Shown: piece after piece, positions 35,229 through 44,880 of the stretch
How positions within the stretch are numbered: position 1 is the first letter of the stretch
Layout of the letters: each line of letters starts with the position of its first letter
Assembly (NCBI GenBank): GCA_964658655.1
Contig: CAZZZL010000019.1
Coordinates: forward strand, 1-64,000
DNA length: 64,000 nucleotides
Source of the DNA: G963692885 sp964658655
Lineage (GTDB): Bacteria > Acidobacteriota > Terriglobia > Terriglobales > Acidobacteriaceae
Direction of reading: 5' to 3'
Program-made: the position numbers and the translations under genes
The notes under the pieces: model-generated
What the model was told of the DNA's origin: nothing
Seen by the model: the letters and a program-made list of their open reading frames with translations, nothing else
Database searches by the model: none

Positions 35229-35557
35229 GCTTCCATTCTGCTACCACGCACGGTAGCGAAGCTACCTACCCTTGACGAGTGGAAAACTGGTCGTTCAGCG
35301 TCGAAAAAGCTGCAGAAAAGTGCTTGAAACATGTCGATTTGGTCGATTTTCTGTCGGTTTCTGTCGGGTTTCGCGCCCCAAATCCACTCAAAATTAGGGG
35401 CGATTTCTCCATCGGATCGGTATTTGAGAACTCCCACGGAAGTGACATCAGCCTACGCAACTTAGAATCGCGAATTGTGTCTAATAAGACAGTGACAGCC
35501 CTGGCCATAAGTCGACAAAACAGGCTGGGCGCTCTGGTCGATAACGAGGTGGACACG
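35229..35557. other. AT-richer upstream region of the BON-domain gene
   Basis: About 330 bases, less GC-rich than the surroundings. An open frame continues through it from 35279 but its translation is not protein-like and precedes the signal peptide. Around 35333-35374 short direct repeats occur (GTCGATTT twice, then CTGTCGG-TTT twice), possibly a protein-binding site. A TTGACG at 35271 could be a -35 box for one of the flanking genes; I cannot identify its -10. Confidence 0.35.
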
Positions 35558-36937
35558 ATGAAGACAGGGAACACTGGAATGAAAGATTGGTCGCTCTCCC
35601 ACAGGACGCTGGTGGCGATGGCGCTTGGTTGTGGAACACTGATGCTCGGCGCGGGCCCGGCAGCCTATGCAATGGGCCAGGACGGCAATGCTCCTGCAGT
35701 TTCGCAGGAGAGCCGCACGGACGCCCAGATTCAGGGCGATGTCGAGAAAAAGCTGGCAGCGCCTGGCATTTCCGGCCAGAAGATTACGGCGTCGACCAGC
35801 AATGGGGTTGTTACCCTGAACGGCTCAGTCACCGATGAAGTGACCCGGCAGTTGGCGGAGAACGCCGCGAGCGGCGTGGCCGGTGTGAAGTCCGTTCAGA
35901 ATAACCTGGCAGTCGGCGACCTGCCGCCAGCCGATGCTGCGCCGGCAGCGGACCAGAATGCCCAGACCCCGCCGGCAGACAACGGGCAGTCTGCGGCAGC
36001 TCAGCAGGGCGGATCTGCCAGCACCAATAATGGCTGGGGTCCGGCAGGGCCGCCTCCAGACGCGGTGAATGGTCAGATCCCGCCGCGGCCTGCAGACGAT
36101 CAGGCTCCCCAGGGCGCTCCGGCTCCCACAAATGGACAGGCTTCTCAACCCCAGGCTGGTACGTCCTATGGAGCGCCGCCCAACCCTTATCCTGTCTACC
36201 CGGGCTACCCGACCGGACAGTATCCGAATGGACAGGCGCCTATCCGTCCGCCCTACCAGGGCTACCAGCAATCTCCTCCGCCACCACGGCCTCAGTATGT
36301 GCAGCCGAAGGGACCGGTCACGATTCCAGCCGGGGCCCTGGTCACGGTCCGCCTGCAGAACCCGATTGATGCGCGCCGTACGAAAGATGGCGACATGTTT
36401 GTCGTGAATGTTTCCCGCGACGTATTTCAGGATGGCGTACTTGCGCTGCCCATCGGCGCGACGCTGGAGGGACGTATCGTCGCGGTGAAGAAGCCCGGAG
36501 CGTTCGCGGGCGGCGGCTATATTCAACTGCAGCTGACACAGCTTGACCTGGATGGTCATTCGTATCCGCTGACGTCCGACATCTACTCGACGGTAACGCC
36601 GGGTAAGGGCGGTTACAGCGCGGCCAATACCATAGGCGGGGCGGCGTTCGGCGCCATTCTTGGGGCGGCGGTTGGAGGCGGTCCCGGAGCAGCCATTGGT
36701 GCGGTTGCAGGCGGTGGTACTGGCGCCGCTATCTCGTCGGCCACACCGGCTCCGCGGACGTTCATTCCGGGGGAGACCATGATCACGTTCCACTTGAGCA
36801 CGCCTCTCACGGTGCAGCCGGTTTCCTACCAGGAAGCGACACGACTGGCGGCTACCGTGCAGAACCGTCCGGTAGTGTTGCAGCCGCGCCGGCCTTACTA
36901 CATGGCGCCTCCGGGCTACTACCCGGGCCCTTACTAA
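35558..36937 (+). CDS. secreted BON-domain protein with Pro/Gln-rich linker and glycine-rich segment
   Basis: Protein of 459 residues. A signal peptide (HRTLVAMALGCGTLMLG) precedes a BON domain at about 50-105 (DAQIQGDVEKKLAAPGI, GVVTLNGSVTDEVTRQLAEN), a fold that binds membranes or glycans. A low-complexity Pro/Gln/Ala linker (about 110-245) follows, then a beta domain (VTIPAGALVTVRLQNPIDAR) resembling a TrbI/VirB10-type or conserved acidobacterial domain. A Gly/Ala-rich stretch near 355-390 (GGAAFGAILGAAVGGGPG) looks like a glycine-zipper membrane insert. It probably sits at the outer membrane. The start could also be the ATG at 35579. A strong terminator follows. Confidence 0.7.
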   Translation: MKTGNTGMKDWSLSHRTLVAMALGCGTLMLGAGPAAYAMGQDGNAPAVSQESRTDAQIQGDVEKKLAAPGISGQKITASTSNGVVTLNGSVTDEVTRQLAENAASGVAGVKSVQNNLAVGDLPPADAAPAADQNAQTPPADNGQSAAAQQGGSASTNNGWGPAGPPPDAVNGQIPPRPADDQAPQGAPAPTNGQASQPQAGTSYGAPPNPYPVYPGYPTGQYPNGQAPIRPPYQGYQQSPPPPRPQYVQPKGPVTIPAGALVTVRLQNPIDARRTKDGDMFVVNVSRDVFQDGVLALPIGATLEGRIVAVKKPGAFAGGGYIQLQLTQLDLDGHSYPLTSDIYSTVTPGKGGYSAANTIGGAAFGAILGAAVGGGPGAAIGAVAGGGTGAAISSATPAPRTFIPGETMITFHLSTPLTVQPVSYQEATRLAATVQNRPVVLQPRRPYYMAPPGYYPGPY

Positions 36938-36956
36938 GCGTCCGCACAGGCTGACC

Positions 36957-36993
36957 AGCCCGCCGATCGCAGAACGATCGGCGGGCTATTTTT
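36957..36993 (+). terminator. intrinsic terminator after the BON-domain gene
   Basis: A 13-bp perfect stem, AGCCCGCCGATCG with CGATCGGCGGGCT, closes a five-base loop and is followed by ATTTTT. This is a textbook rho-independent terminator for the rightward gene ending 20 bases earlier. Confidence 0.93.
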
Positions 36994-36995
36994 GG

Positions 36996-37550
36996 TCAGC
37001 GAACGGTCGGAGAGGGCGTGTGCGCCGGGTCCACGTGAACCGCGGCAGGCCAGCCGATGGTGGCCCAGAAAGCCAGGACCTGCTCGCGCACTCCAGGCAG
37101 TGTTTCGTGGGTCTGCACCAGGCGCAGGGGCGCGGATGGTGCTTCGCCCGCCAGGAAACCCGCCGGCACTTCAAACGAAAAGCAACGCTCGCTGCGATAG
37201 GTGCAGGATGCAAGGTCCGCAATACTGTGGTTGGCCGTGGGCGTGACGAGAATTGTGTGGGGCGGCGCCATGCGGTCGACCATGGAAAAGATTTCCAGTT
37301 TCGATTCGAGTTCGTCCGGGAGCGAATCGAGCACGAGGTCTGCATCACGGACCGCTTCTGCGACGGTCGATGCAAATAGCAACGATCCCGAAGCGGCATG
37401 AACTTCGACCTCATCGCGTGCTGCGCGCAGGTTCGAGGGCAGCACGTCTTCAAGAGTCGTGATGTAGCCAGCCTGGCAACAGATGGCTGCCAGGCGCCGG
37501 CCCAGTGGTCCGGCACCGATAACAGCGACGCGTTTGATAGCGAGTGAAAT
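36996..37550 (-). CDS. 3-hydroxyacyl-CoA dehydrogenase NAD-binding-domain protein, no standard start codon
   Basis: Protein of about 184 residues. It has a Rossmann dinucleotide site (RVAVIGAGPLGRRLAAICC) and continues as the NAD-binding domain of 3-hydroxyacyl-CoA dehydrogenases: EAVRDADLVLDSLPDELESK, ILVTPTANHSIADLAS, FEVPAGFLAGEAP. The C-terminal helical substrate domain is absent, so it may be a stand-alone reductase domain or decaying. No ATG, GTG or TTG exists between the preceding in-frame stop and the Rossmann motif; ATT at 37550 is the best candidate start. The GTG at 37445 would delete the nucleotide site. It follows a small gene by five bases, so coupling is possible. Confidence 0.6.
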   Translation of the reverse strand: MSLAIKRVAVIGAGPLGRRLAAICCQAGYITTLEDVLPSNLRAARDEVEVHAASGSLLFASTVAEAVRDADLVLDSLPDELESKLEIFSMVDRMAPPHTILVTPTANHSIADLASCTYRSERCFSFEVPAGFLAGEAPSAPLRLVQTHETLPGVREQVLAFWATIGWPAAVHVDPAHTPSPTVR

Positions 37551-37555
37551 GGCGG

Positions 37556-37756
37556 CTACTTCAGTTCGAGGGGCGCTTCTTTTTCAAGGATTACCAGCAC
37601 TTCGTTGGCGTTAGGCGTGCTGACCTTCAGATATTCGCTCACCCGCTTGCGCTCTTCCGCGGTGAGAAGGGGAGCCGTGGCGAGCAGCCGCCGCATCGTA
37701 GTCGATACATCGTCAACATAATTCATCATTCGAATTGCTTCGCCGGATAGTGGCAT
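37556..37756 (-). CDS. small hypothetical protein
   Basis: A protein of about 66 residues from the ATG at 37756, which has GGAG 11 bases upstream; starts at 37792 or 37939 would add residues without clear protein character. The sequence is helical and acidic, for example EAIRMMNYVDDVSTTMRRLL and LTAEERKRVSEYLKVS. No family is recognised. It lies directly before the dehydrogenase-like gene and diverges from treY. Confidence 0.5.
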   Translation of the reverse strand: MPLSGEAIRMMNYVDDVSTTMRRLLATAPLLTAEERKRVSEYLKVSTPNANEVLVILEKEAPLELK

Positions 37757-38012
37757 CGTGGTTCTCACTCCAGGTTTTAAGTCTGTTCCCATTGTCCAGC
37801 GTACAACGTATTCCGTAAAGCCACCGCGAACCTGAGCAGCCAAGCCAACCGGCCCGTCAGGAAGAGCGTCACAGCTAGAGCAACTCGAACCAGCCGACAG
37901 GCGCGAACAGCTTTCGCCGCCACCCGCTATCCCGGCCACCAGCCTGCTGGTCCCTTTCCCCAGGGGTCAGGTAAGCCTTACCGCTGTGCCAACAAAAGAA
38001 ATTCAGGAAGCC

Positions 38013-41000
38013 ATGAACGATTGTGTCAGTAAGATTCTGGATGCCGACGTCCGTATCCCCGTATCCACCTACCGCGTGCAGATGCACAAGGACTTTACAT
38101 TCAAGGATGCGCAGGGCATTGTCGCCTACCTGCAGGCGCTGGGGATTGGCGACTTCTACTCATCGCCGATTTTTGAAGCACGGCCTGGCAGCATGCACGG
38201 CTACGACGTGACACGGCAGGACAAACTCAATCCTGAACTTGGCGGCGAGAAAGCGTTCGCGCCGTTTTCCGCTGCGTTGAAGCAGGCTGGCATGGGACTG
38301 CTGCTCGACATCGTGCCGAACCACATGGGCGTCGGCAATGATACGGAGTGGTGGCAGGATGTACTCGAGAATGGCCACTCATCGGAGTACAACGACTTTT
38401 TCGATATTGACTGGGACCCGCTCAAGCCTGAGCTGAAGAACAAGCTGCTGCTGCCGATCCTGGGCGGCCAGTATGGCGATGAGCTAGAGGCCAGGCATAT
38501 CCAGGTGGTGATCGAAAATGGCAAGCCGTTCGTGCAGGTCTTTGATCATCGCATGCCAGTCGCACCGCGAACCATACCGATCATTTTCTACCGCGGTGCG
38601 CTGGGCAGTATTCCGCCGCGTGGAGACAGTGCGGACGAGATACCGGAAGCCCTGTACGATCTGCTGCGGAGCCTTTCGCACATTCCGCCGCATGAGACGA
38701 CGAACCCGTCGCTGCGTGCGCAGCGGACGGAACAGCTGGCTGAACTGCTGCCGCAGTTGCACGCCATGCTCGCCTCAAAGGAGATGCAGCCGTACGTTGC
38801 AAAGGCCCTGAACCGGTTAAACGGTATCGAGGGCAACATGGCGAGCTTCGACCAGCTGCACGAATTGCTGGAGGCGCAGCCTTATCGACTGGCGCTGTGG
38901 CGCACGTCGGGAGAAGAGATTAACTACCGGCGATTCTTTGACGTGAATGACCTGGTCGGCCTGCGCATGGAGAACGGTAAAGTCTTTGCCGCGACCCATT
39001 GCCTGATCCGCAAACTGCTTGCTGACCACAGCGTTACCGGTTTACGTATCGATCACTGTGACGGATTGTATAACCCGGAGCAGTACCTGATCGATCTGCA
39101 GAGGCTGTACATCGCGAGCCAGTGCGAGGGCCCGGTCGTCTGCGGCGAGACCGATACCTTCGGTATCGAGTGCGAGGTGATTGACGAGCTGGAAGGATAC
39201 GACTGGGAAAAGACGCGCGGCCCATTATATGTAACGGTCGAGAAGATTCTGGAACCCGGCGAATACATGCCGACCAAGTGGGCGGTCCACGGTACGTCCG
39301 GCTATGACTTTGTCTATTTCGGAAACAGCATTTTCATTCAACAGGCGAATGAGCACAAGTTCAACGAGATCTATACACGCATCGTGCGCGAAGCCGGGCG
39401 TTCGAGTATTCCATCCAATATTGTTTATCGCTCGAAGCTGCAGGTGATGCAGAACTCGCTGGCGAGTGAAGTGCATGTGTTGACGAATATTCTGAGCAAG
39501 ATTGCGTCTGCGGATCGCCATGCGCGCGATTTCACCGATGCGATTCTGGAAGACGTAATTCGCCAGACAATCGCGTGTTTTCCGGTGTATCGGACCTACA
39601 TTGATGAAAAGGGCGAATACACGGCGCGTGATCGCAACTTCATCGACACAGCGATCCGTATCGCGAAACGACGCAACCCTGACGTCGATACTTCTGCGTT
39701 CGATTTTCTACGCGACAAGTTGTTTCTAAAGAAGCGCACCTCGAGCAATGATGGCGGCGAAGTGAGCCCGAAGATCGATGCTGCGGACCTGCGATTCGCG
39801 CTGAAATTTCAGCAACTCACCGGACCGGTGATGGCGAAGGGCGTTGAAGATACGACGTTCTATGTCTACAACCGGTTTATCTCTGCTAACGAGGTGGGTG
39901 GCTCGGCTGAATCTTTCGGCATATCACTCGACCTGCTGCATAAGAGCAACCAGGAGCGACTGAAGAGTTCGCCCGACACGATGCTGACGACCTCGACGCA
40001 TGACACCAAGCGCAGTGAGGACGTGCGCAATCGCCTGAATGTACTTTCCGAGATGCCGGAGGAGTGGTCAAAGGCGGTGAGTGAATGGCAGCAGATGAAT
40101 GGCCGGCACAAGCGCAAGGTCGAGGATGGCCGCATTGCTCCTGATGCGAATGAAGAATACCTGCTGTACCAGACGATCGTGGGCGCGTGGCCGTGGGACG
40201 ATTCTGCGAAGAGCATAGCCGAGTTTGAGAAGCGGCTCAAAGAGTATTCGACCAAGGCGCTGAGTGAAGCGAAGGTGAACCTCAGCTGGCTGAACCCTGA
40301 CCAGGAATATGTGGATGCCGTGCACGCGTTTATCGGGGCCATCCTCAAGCCGGCAGCAGGTGGAGAGCCGTCGCCATTCGTCGAATCGTTGACGAAGCTG
40401 TTGCCGCAGCTTCGCCTGTTCGGGGCAGTAAATTCGCTGGCGCAACTGGTGTTGAAGACGGCGGCGCCGGGTGTCCCGGATTTCTACCAGGGCACGGACA
40501 TGTGGGACCTGAGCCTGGTGGACCCGGACAATCGACGGCCTGTGGACTATGAACTGCGCAGACGGTCACTCGAAGAGATGAAAGCGAAAGCTGCGAGCGA
40601 TGTGGTGGATGAGATATCGGCTGATATCAGCGATGGCCGCATCAAGTTGTGGACGATGCATCGCGCGCTGGAGCTGCGCCAGAAGCAGCATGAGGTGTTT
40701 CGCTTCGGCACTTACGAGCCGCTGCGACTGGCAGGCGAGAGGAAGGAAAACCTGATTGGGTTTAGTCGTAGTTACAACGGGGAGGCAGTGGTGGTGTTGC
40801 TGCCGCGGTTCGCTTATTCGCTTGCTTCCGGCAAAGCCGAAATGCCGCTCGGCGAGGTGTGGGGGAATACCGTGTTGCATGTTCCCGAGCTGAAGGGCAG
40901 GAAGATCCGGAATGTGTTTACCGGTGAGTTGGTAAGTGTCGATTCAAGCGGAGCGCTTGTGCTGAGCGAGGTGTTCAGCCGCTTTCCAGTGGCGCTGCTG

Positions 41001-41021
41001 ACGACGATGCTCGCTGAGTAG
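38013..41021 (+). CDS. treY: malto-oligosyltrehalose synthase
   Basis: GH13 enzyme of 1002 residues that isomerises the reducing end of maltodextrin to a trehalosyl unit, the first step of the TreYZ pathway. GH13 regions are visible: LLLDIVPNHMGVGNDTEWW, GLRIDHCDGLYNPEQYL with the nucleophile Asp, VVCGETDTFGIE with the acid/base Glu and TSTHDTKRSEDVRNRL. The family-specific start VSTYRVQMHKDFTFKDAQGI is present, as is the C-terminal VPDFYQGTDMWDLSLVDPDN. ATG at 38013 has AGGA five bases upstream; the GTG at 37986 is weaker. treZ is not in the window, but malQ lies next door, convergent. Confidence 0.95.
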   Translation: MNDCVSKILDADVRIPVSTYRVQMHKDFTFKDAQGIVAYLQALGIGDFYSSPIFEARPGSMHGYDVTRQDKLNPELGGEKAFAPFSAALKQAGMGLLLDIVPNHMGVGNDTEWWQDVLENGHSSEYNDFFDIDWDPLKPELKNKLLLPILGGQYGDELEARHIQVVIENGKPFVQVFDHRMPVAPRTIPIIFYRGALGSIPPRGDSADEIPEALYDLLRSLSHIPPHETTNPSLRAQRTEQLAELLPQLHAMLASKEMQPYVAKALNRLNGIEGNMASFDQLHELLEAQPYRLALWRTSGEEINYRRFFDVNDLVGLRMENGKVFAATHCLIRKLLADHSVTGLRIDHCDGLYNPEQYLIDLQRLYIASQCEGPVVCGETDTFGIECEVIDELEGYDWEKTRGPLYVTVEKILEPGEYMPTKWAVHGTSGYDFVYFGNSIFIQQANEHKFNEIYTRIVREAGRSSIPSNIVYRSKLQVMQNSLASEVHVLTNILSKIASADRHARDFTDAILEDVIRQTIACFPVYRTYIDEKGEYTARDRNFIDTAIRIAKRRNPDVDTSAFDFLRDKLFLKKRTSSNDGGEVSPKIDAADLRFALKFQQLTGPVMAKGVEDTTFYVYNRFISANEVGGSAESFGISLDLLHKSNQERLKSSPDTMLTTSTHDTKRSEDVRNRLNVLSEMPEEWSKAVSEWQQMNGRHKRKVEDGRIAPDANEEYLLYQTIVGAWPWDDSAKSIAEFEKRLKEYSTKALSEAKVNLSWLNPDQEYVDAVHAFIGAILKPAAGGEPSPFVESLTKLLPQLRLFGAVNSLAQLVLKTAAPGVPDFYQGTDMWDLSLVDPDNRRPVDYELRRRSLEEMKAKAASDVVDEISADISDGRIKLWTMHRALELRQKQHEVFRFGTYEPLRLAGERKENLIGFSRSYNGEAVVVLLPRFAYSLASGKAEMPLGEVWGNTVLHVPELKGRKIRNVFTGELVSVDSSGALVLSEVFSRFPVALLTTMLAE

Positions 41022-41032
41022 GTGACTGATAG

Positions 41033-41068
41033 AGCCGCAATCCTGACAGTGCGTTCGGGATTGCGGCT
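41033..41068. terminator. hairpin between convergent treY and malQ
   Basis: AGCCGCAATCC (41033-41043) pairs perfectly with GGATTGCGGCT (41058-41068) around a 14-base loop, 11 bases after the treY stop. There is no U-run, so I call it a likely transcript-end hairpin rather than a proven terminator. Confidence 0.6.
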
Positions 41069-41121
41069 TCGTACAGCAATCGCGGTTCAGTCGCCTTCGC
41101 TTCGTCGCGCATGGGAGAAGA

Positions 41122-42669
41122 CTACGTCTTTTTTTCCAGCTTGACGCCGTCACGATCTGTCACTTCGGTGAGAGCGGCCATTTTCTGTGCGAGTGCCGCG
41201 CTCAGCACGCCATGCGGACAACGCCAGCCCCAGTTGTTGCTGGCAGCAGCCGGGATGTTCATCCGCGCCTCCGAGCCGAGTTCGAGCAGGTCCTGCATCG
41301 GGAACAGGCAGATATCCGCCACGGATGTAGCGGCGAGGCGGATGAGGGACCAGACAATATCCGTATCGTCGCCGAGATAGATGCCGACGGCCGCGACCTC
41401 TACCCGGTTCGCTCCATTTTTCCACCAGCCGAGTGTGGTGTCGTTGTCATGCGTGCCAGTATAGACGACGGTGTTCTTCACGTACTCATGCGGCAGGTAG
41501 ATATGTGCGGCGCGACCGCCGAAGCCAAATTGAAGGATGCGCATGCCAGGCATGTCGAACTCTTCGCGCAGGGCGTGCACCTCTTCCGTTATGTCGCCTA
41601 GGTCTTCGGCGATCAGTGGCAGTGAGCCTAACTTCGCGCGCAGAGCTTTGAAAAGTTCTGCTCCGGGTGCTTTCACCCATTCGCCATCGATGGCATTTTC
41701 GTCGGCTGCGGGAATCGACCAGAAGGCTTCAAAGCCGCGGAAGTGATCGAGGCGTATGGGTCCGTAGAGCTCGGTCGCACGGCGCACGCGGTCGATCCAC
41801 CAGTCAAAGCCGCGTGCGGCGAGAGCTTCCCATTTGTAAAGCGGATTGCCCCACTTCTGGCCGATTGCGCTGAAGTAATCCGGCGGAACCCCTGCTACTC
41901 GTTGAGGCAACAGGTGCTCGTCGAGCTCGAAGATTTCGGGATGTGTCCACACGTCGGCACTATCGTAACTGACAAAGATCGCTATATCACCGATGAAGTC
42001 GATCTTGCGATTGGTGCAGTACGCGCGCAGAGCCTGCCATTGCTCTTCGAAGGCGAACTGGATGACGCGCTCGATGGCGAGGTCCTCCGCATGCTCGACG
42101 GCAAGAGCAGCCATGGTTGCAGGCTCGCGGTGCACGACCTCAGGCGGCCAGTTGTGCCACGAGGCGAAGGCATACTTGCGCCGAAGTACTGCATACATAA
42201 CGTAGTCTTCGAGCCAGCAGGTACTGTGGTCGCAGAAGGTGAGGAAGCGCTGCCATTGCTGCGCGGGCTTCTTCGCCAGAAAGTTTCGAGCAGCTTCGGC
42301 AAGCAGCGGCAGCTTGGTGTTGCCGACGGTGTCGAAATCCACTACGGATGTTGCGAAAGGCAATCCGGCGATGCGGTCGCCTGCGAGCCAGCCCCAGTCA
42401 GAGAGGTATTCCAGGCTGATGAGGAGGGGATTGCCCGCGAAGGCGGAGATGGCTCCATAGGGCGAGTTCCCGTAACCGGTCGGATTGAGCGGCAGGACCT
42501 GCCAATAGCGTTGCTTCGCTGCTTCGAGGAAATCAGCAAACTGATAAGCAGCGGGTCCCATGTCACCGATCCCACCATACGAAGGCAGGGAAGAGATGTG
42601 CAGCAAAACACCGGAGGAGCGTTCGAAAGGCATCAGTGATCCATCGTGCAGAATTGCGGTTGATTGCAT
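41122..42669 (-). CDS. malQ: 4-alpha-glucanotransferase (amylomaltase)
   Basis: GH77 enzyme of 515 residues (usual 490-520) that transfers maltodextrin segments between glucans. Visible motifs: SSGVLLHISSLPSYGGIGDM, QVLPLNPTGYGNSPYGAISA, the nucleophile Asp in PIRLDHFRGFEAFW, the acid/base Glu in LIAEDLGDITEEV and YTGTHDNDTTLGWW. It is cytoplasmic. With treY across the convergent junction, it fits glycogen/maltodextrin turnover that feeds trehalose. Confidence 0.95.
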   Translation of the reverse strand: MQSTAILHDGSLMPFERSSGVLLHISSLPSYGGIGDMGPAAYQFADFLEAAKQRYWQVLPLNPTGYGNSPYGAISAFAGNPLLISLEYLSDWGWLAGDRIAGLPFATSVVDFDTVGNTKLPLLAEAARNFLAKKPAQQWQRFLTFCDHSTCWLEDYVMYAVLRRKYAFASWHNWPPEVVHREPATMAALAVEHAEDLAIERVIQFAFEEQWQALRAYCTNRKIDFIGDIAIFVSYDSADVWTHPEIFELDEHLLPQRVAGVPPDYFSAIGQKWGNPLYKWEALAARGFDWWIDRVRRATELYGPIRLDHFRGFEAFWSIPAADENAIDGEWVKAPGAELFKALRAKLGSLPLIAEDLGDITEEVHALREEFDMPGMRILQFGFGGRAAHIYLPHEYVKNTVVYTGTHDNDTTLGWWKNGANRVEVAAVGIYLGDDTDIVWSLIRLAATSVADICLFPMQDLLELGSEARMNIPAAASNNWGWRCPHGVLSAALAQKMAALTEVTDRDGVKLEKKT

Positions 42670-42676
42670 GAAGCGA

Positions 42677-42718
42677 AATAAAAAGCCCGCGTTCGGAGAG
42701 ATTCCGAAAGCGCGGGCT
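42677..42718 (-). terminator. intrinsic terminator after ppiD
   Basis: On the minus strand, AGCCCGCG pairs with CGCGGGCT with an inner TTCGGA/TCCGAA stem, followed by TTTTTATTT. It lies between ppiD and malQ, both leftward, and should end the ppiD transcript. Confidence 0.9.
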
Positions 42719-42753
42719 CTGTTGCTTGAACCATGGCTGTGCTCGGAACAGGC

Positions 42754-44724
42754 CTAGCCCGGGAGACGCTGCGGCGTGCCGGTCTCCGCTTTCTTGTTCA
42801 TACGGATGCGGCCTTCTTTTTGATACCTGTCGGTCAATGATGTGACGAAGACTGCGAAGGCTTCTTCGCGACGCTCGCCGAGGAGCTGTTGACGAGTCTG
42901 GTCGATGTTTTTTGCCACGTCCTCTGGCGATGGCTGCTGCTTGTCGAGCAGCTTCACCACCACGCCGTTGCGGCCGGTGTTGATCGGGCCGCTGATCTGG
43001 TTTGCGTTGAGGTCGAAGATCTGTGGAGCCGATTGTGCCAGTGGTCCGATATCCGGAAGCTGCGCATCGCGGCCGACCAGATCGCTTGTCTTTACAGTCG
43101 CGCCGGCAGACTTGGCCGCGGCTTCAAGGTCATTGGTCGCGTGTGCCTGTGTCGCGAGTTCGTTGGTCTTGCGTGCAAGCAGCTGCGGCAGTTGCTGATC
43201 GCGGAAATCCTCGACCAGGTGGGACTTGTACTCGTCGAACGTCGGGGCGTGGGCGGCCTTTACATCCAGCACCTGGAAGACCGCATAGCCGGAGCCAGTG
43301 CCGGCGGTCGCGGGCGCCGTGTTCGGCTTGGCGCTGAATGCCTGGGCGATGAGCTTCGAGCCATCGGTGAGGCCGGGGATGACTGCCGTCTGCGGCACGT
43401 AGTCAGTGGTGACGACGTCGAGGTGATGCGCGGCGGCGGCTTTCGCCAATCCACCCTTGGCTTCGTTTGCCAGGGTATTGGCGAAGGCCTGCTCCTGCTG
43501 CGCCTTCATCTCAGTGCCGAGAGTGGCGACGATCTGCGGCTTCACTTCAGCCAGCGGCTTGGTGTGCGCTGTCTGCTTTTCTTCAGTCTGGATAATGTGA
43601 TAGCCGAACTGCGTTTTGACCAAGTCAGAAGTCTGCCCGGGGTTGAGGGAGAAGGCTGCCTTGTCGAACTCGGGGACGGTTACGCCATGCTGAATAAAGC
43701 CCAGCTCGCCGCCCTGCGTTTTGCTGCCCGGGTCGTCTGAATATTTGCTGGCGAGCTCAGCAAATTTGCCGCCTGCCTTCAGCTGCTTCAGGACGTCTTC
43801 CGCCTTGGCGCGTGCTTCGCCGTCTGCCTTGGCATCGGCGCCTGCCGGTACCTTGATCAGGATGTGCCGGACCTTGGCTTGTTCCGGAACGGAATAATCT
43901 TTCTGGTGCGCGTTGTAATACTGCTGCACGGCATTGTCGTTCACCTGCGGCGCGCCGCCCGGGACCTGGTCGGCCGTGAAGGCGATGTAGGAAAACTTCC
44001 GCATTTCAGGAATGGCGTTCTTGTACTTGACGGCATTCTGTTTGAAGTAAGTCTGCAGTTCGGCATCGGTCGGGTTGATCTGCTTGCGCAGATCTTCTGT
44101 GCTCAGGACTGCGTACTGAAACTTCACCTTGGTGCCCTGCTGCATGTACGAGTCGCGAACTTCCTTGTCGGAAACAAAGACGCCACCGGTGATGGTCGTT
44201 TCCAGCCGGTTGATGGCGATCTCGTCTTTGAACTGCTTCTCGAAATCTTCCTTGGACATGTTGAACGCGCTCTGCACGAAATTGGCATAGCCGTCATCGC
44301 CAATGAAATTGCCCTTCGGGAAGAGGTAGGCCGCGAATGGGCCATTCTGGAGCTCATAGCGAAGGTCGTTGTCCGTAACTCTGAGACCCATGTGGGTCGC
44401 TTCCTGCATCAGGATCTCGCGCTGGATGAGTGCCTGGGCGGCGCGTGGCATCATGTAGGGAAGGGCGAAGTCGGGGAGCTTCTGCTGCTGTAGCAGACGC
44501 TGTGCCACCTGCTGCACTTCCGGCGTGGTGATGTCGTGCGACGGGCCAAAGACACGGCCGAAGTAACCGCCACTCTTGACCGTTGCGTAGGTGTTGCCGG
44601 TCGTAGTTGAGTCACTGAAAATGCCCGGCACCAGTGTGATGACCATGGTGATACAGGCGACCGCGATGATCGCGATGAACACGCCCTTGATGATGCGACT
44701 GTCTTTCTGCAGGAAACGAATCAT
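42754..44724 (-). CDS. ppiD: peptidyl-prolyl isomerase/chaperone, PpiD (SurA N-terminal + parvulin)
   Basis: Inner-membrane-anchored periplasmic foldase of 656 residues. One N-terminal membrane helix (residues 11-33, IIKGVFIAIIAVACITMVIT) is followed by a SurA_N/PpiD chaperone domain (MMPRAAQALIQREILMQEAT, FNMSKEDFEKQFKDEIAINR). A parvulin PPIase domain lies at about 285-385 (QAKVRHILIKVPAG, FAELASKYSDDPGSKTQGGE, FGYHIIQTEEKQT) and a second, degenerate parvulin-like region follows. It assists folding of exported proteins. It has its own terminator; its promoter must lie in 44725-44880. Confidence 0.9.
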   Translation of the reverse strand: MIRFLQKDSRIIKGVFIAIIAVACITMVITLVPGIFSDSTTTGNTYATVKSGGYFGRVFGPSHDITTPEVQQVAQRLLQQQKLPDFALPYMMPRAAQALIQREILMQEATHMGLRVTDNDLRYELQNGPFAAYLFPKGNFIGDDGYANFVQSAFNMSKEDFEKQFKDEIAINRLETTITGGVFVSDKEVRDSYMQQGTKVKFQYAVLSTEDLRKQINPTDAELQTYFKQNAVKYKNAIPEMRKFSYIAFTADQVPGGAPQVNDNAVQQYYNAHQKDYSVPEQAKVRHILIKVPAGADAKADGEARAKAEDVLKQLKAGGKFAELASKYSDDPGSKTQGGELGFIQHGVTVPEFDKAAFSLNPGQTSDLVKTQFGYHIIQTEEKQTAHTKPLAEVKPQIVATLGTEMKAQQEQAFANTLANEAKGGLAKAAAAHHLDVVTTDYVPQTAVIPGLTDGSKLIAQAFSAKPNTAPATAGTGSGYAVFQVLDVKAAHAPTFDEYKSHLVEDFRDQQLPQLLARKTNELATQAHATNDLEAAAKSAGATVKTSDLVGRDAQLPDIGPLAQSAPQIFDLNANQISGPINTGRNGVVVKLLDKQQPSPEDVAKNIDQTRQQLLGERREEAFAVFVTSLTDRYQKEGRIRMNKKAETGTPQRLPG

Positions 44725-44880
44725 TCTCTTATCAAAACCTTTTTTTCTTGCGTGTTCCCGGTCAATGCAGGGAAGCCGGACTGCGCGTTTTTTACGCGAT
44801 CAGAGACTTCTGCGCAGGTGCCTTTTCCGGATGGGCAGAATACTCAAGATTATAGACGAGCGTGCTCGATGAACGCCTGT

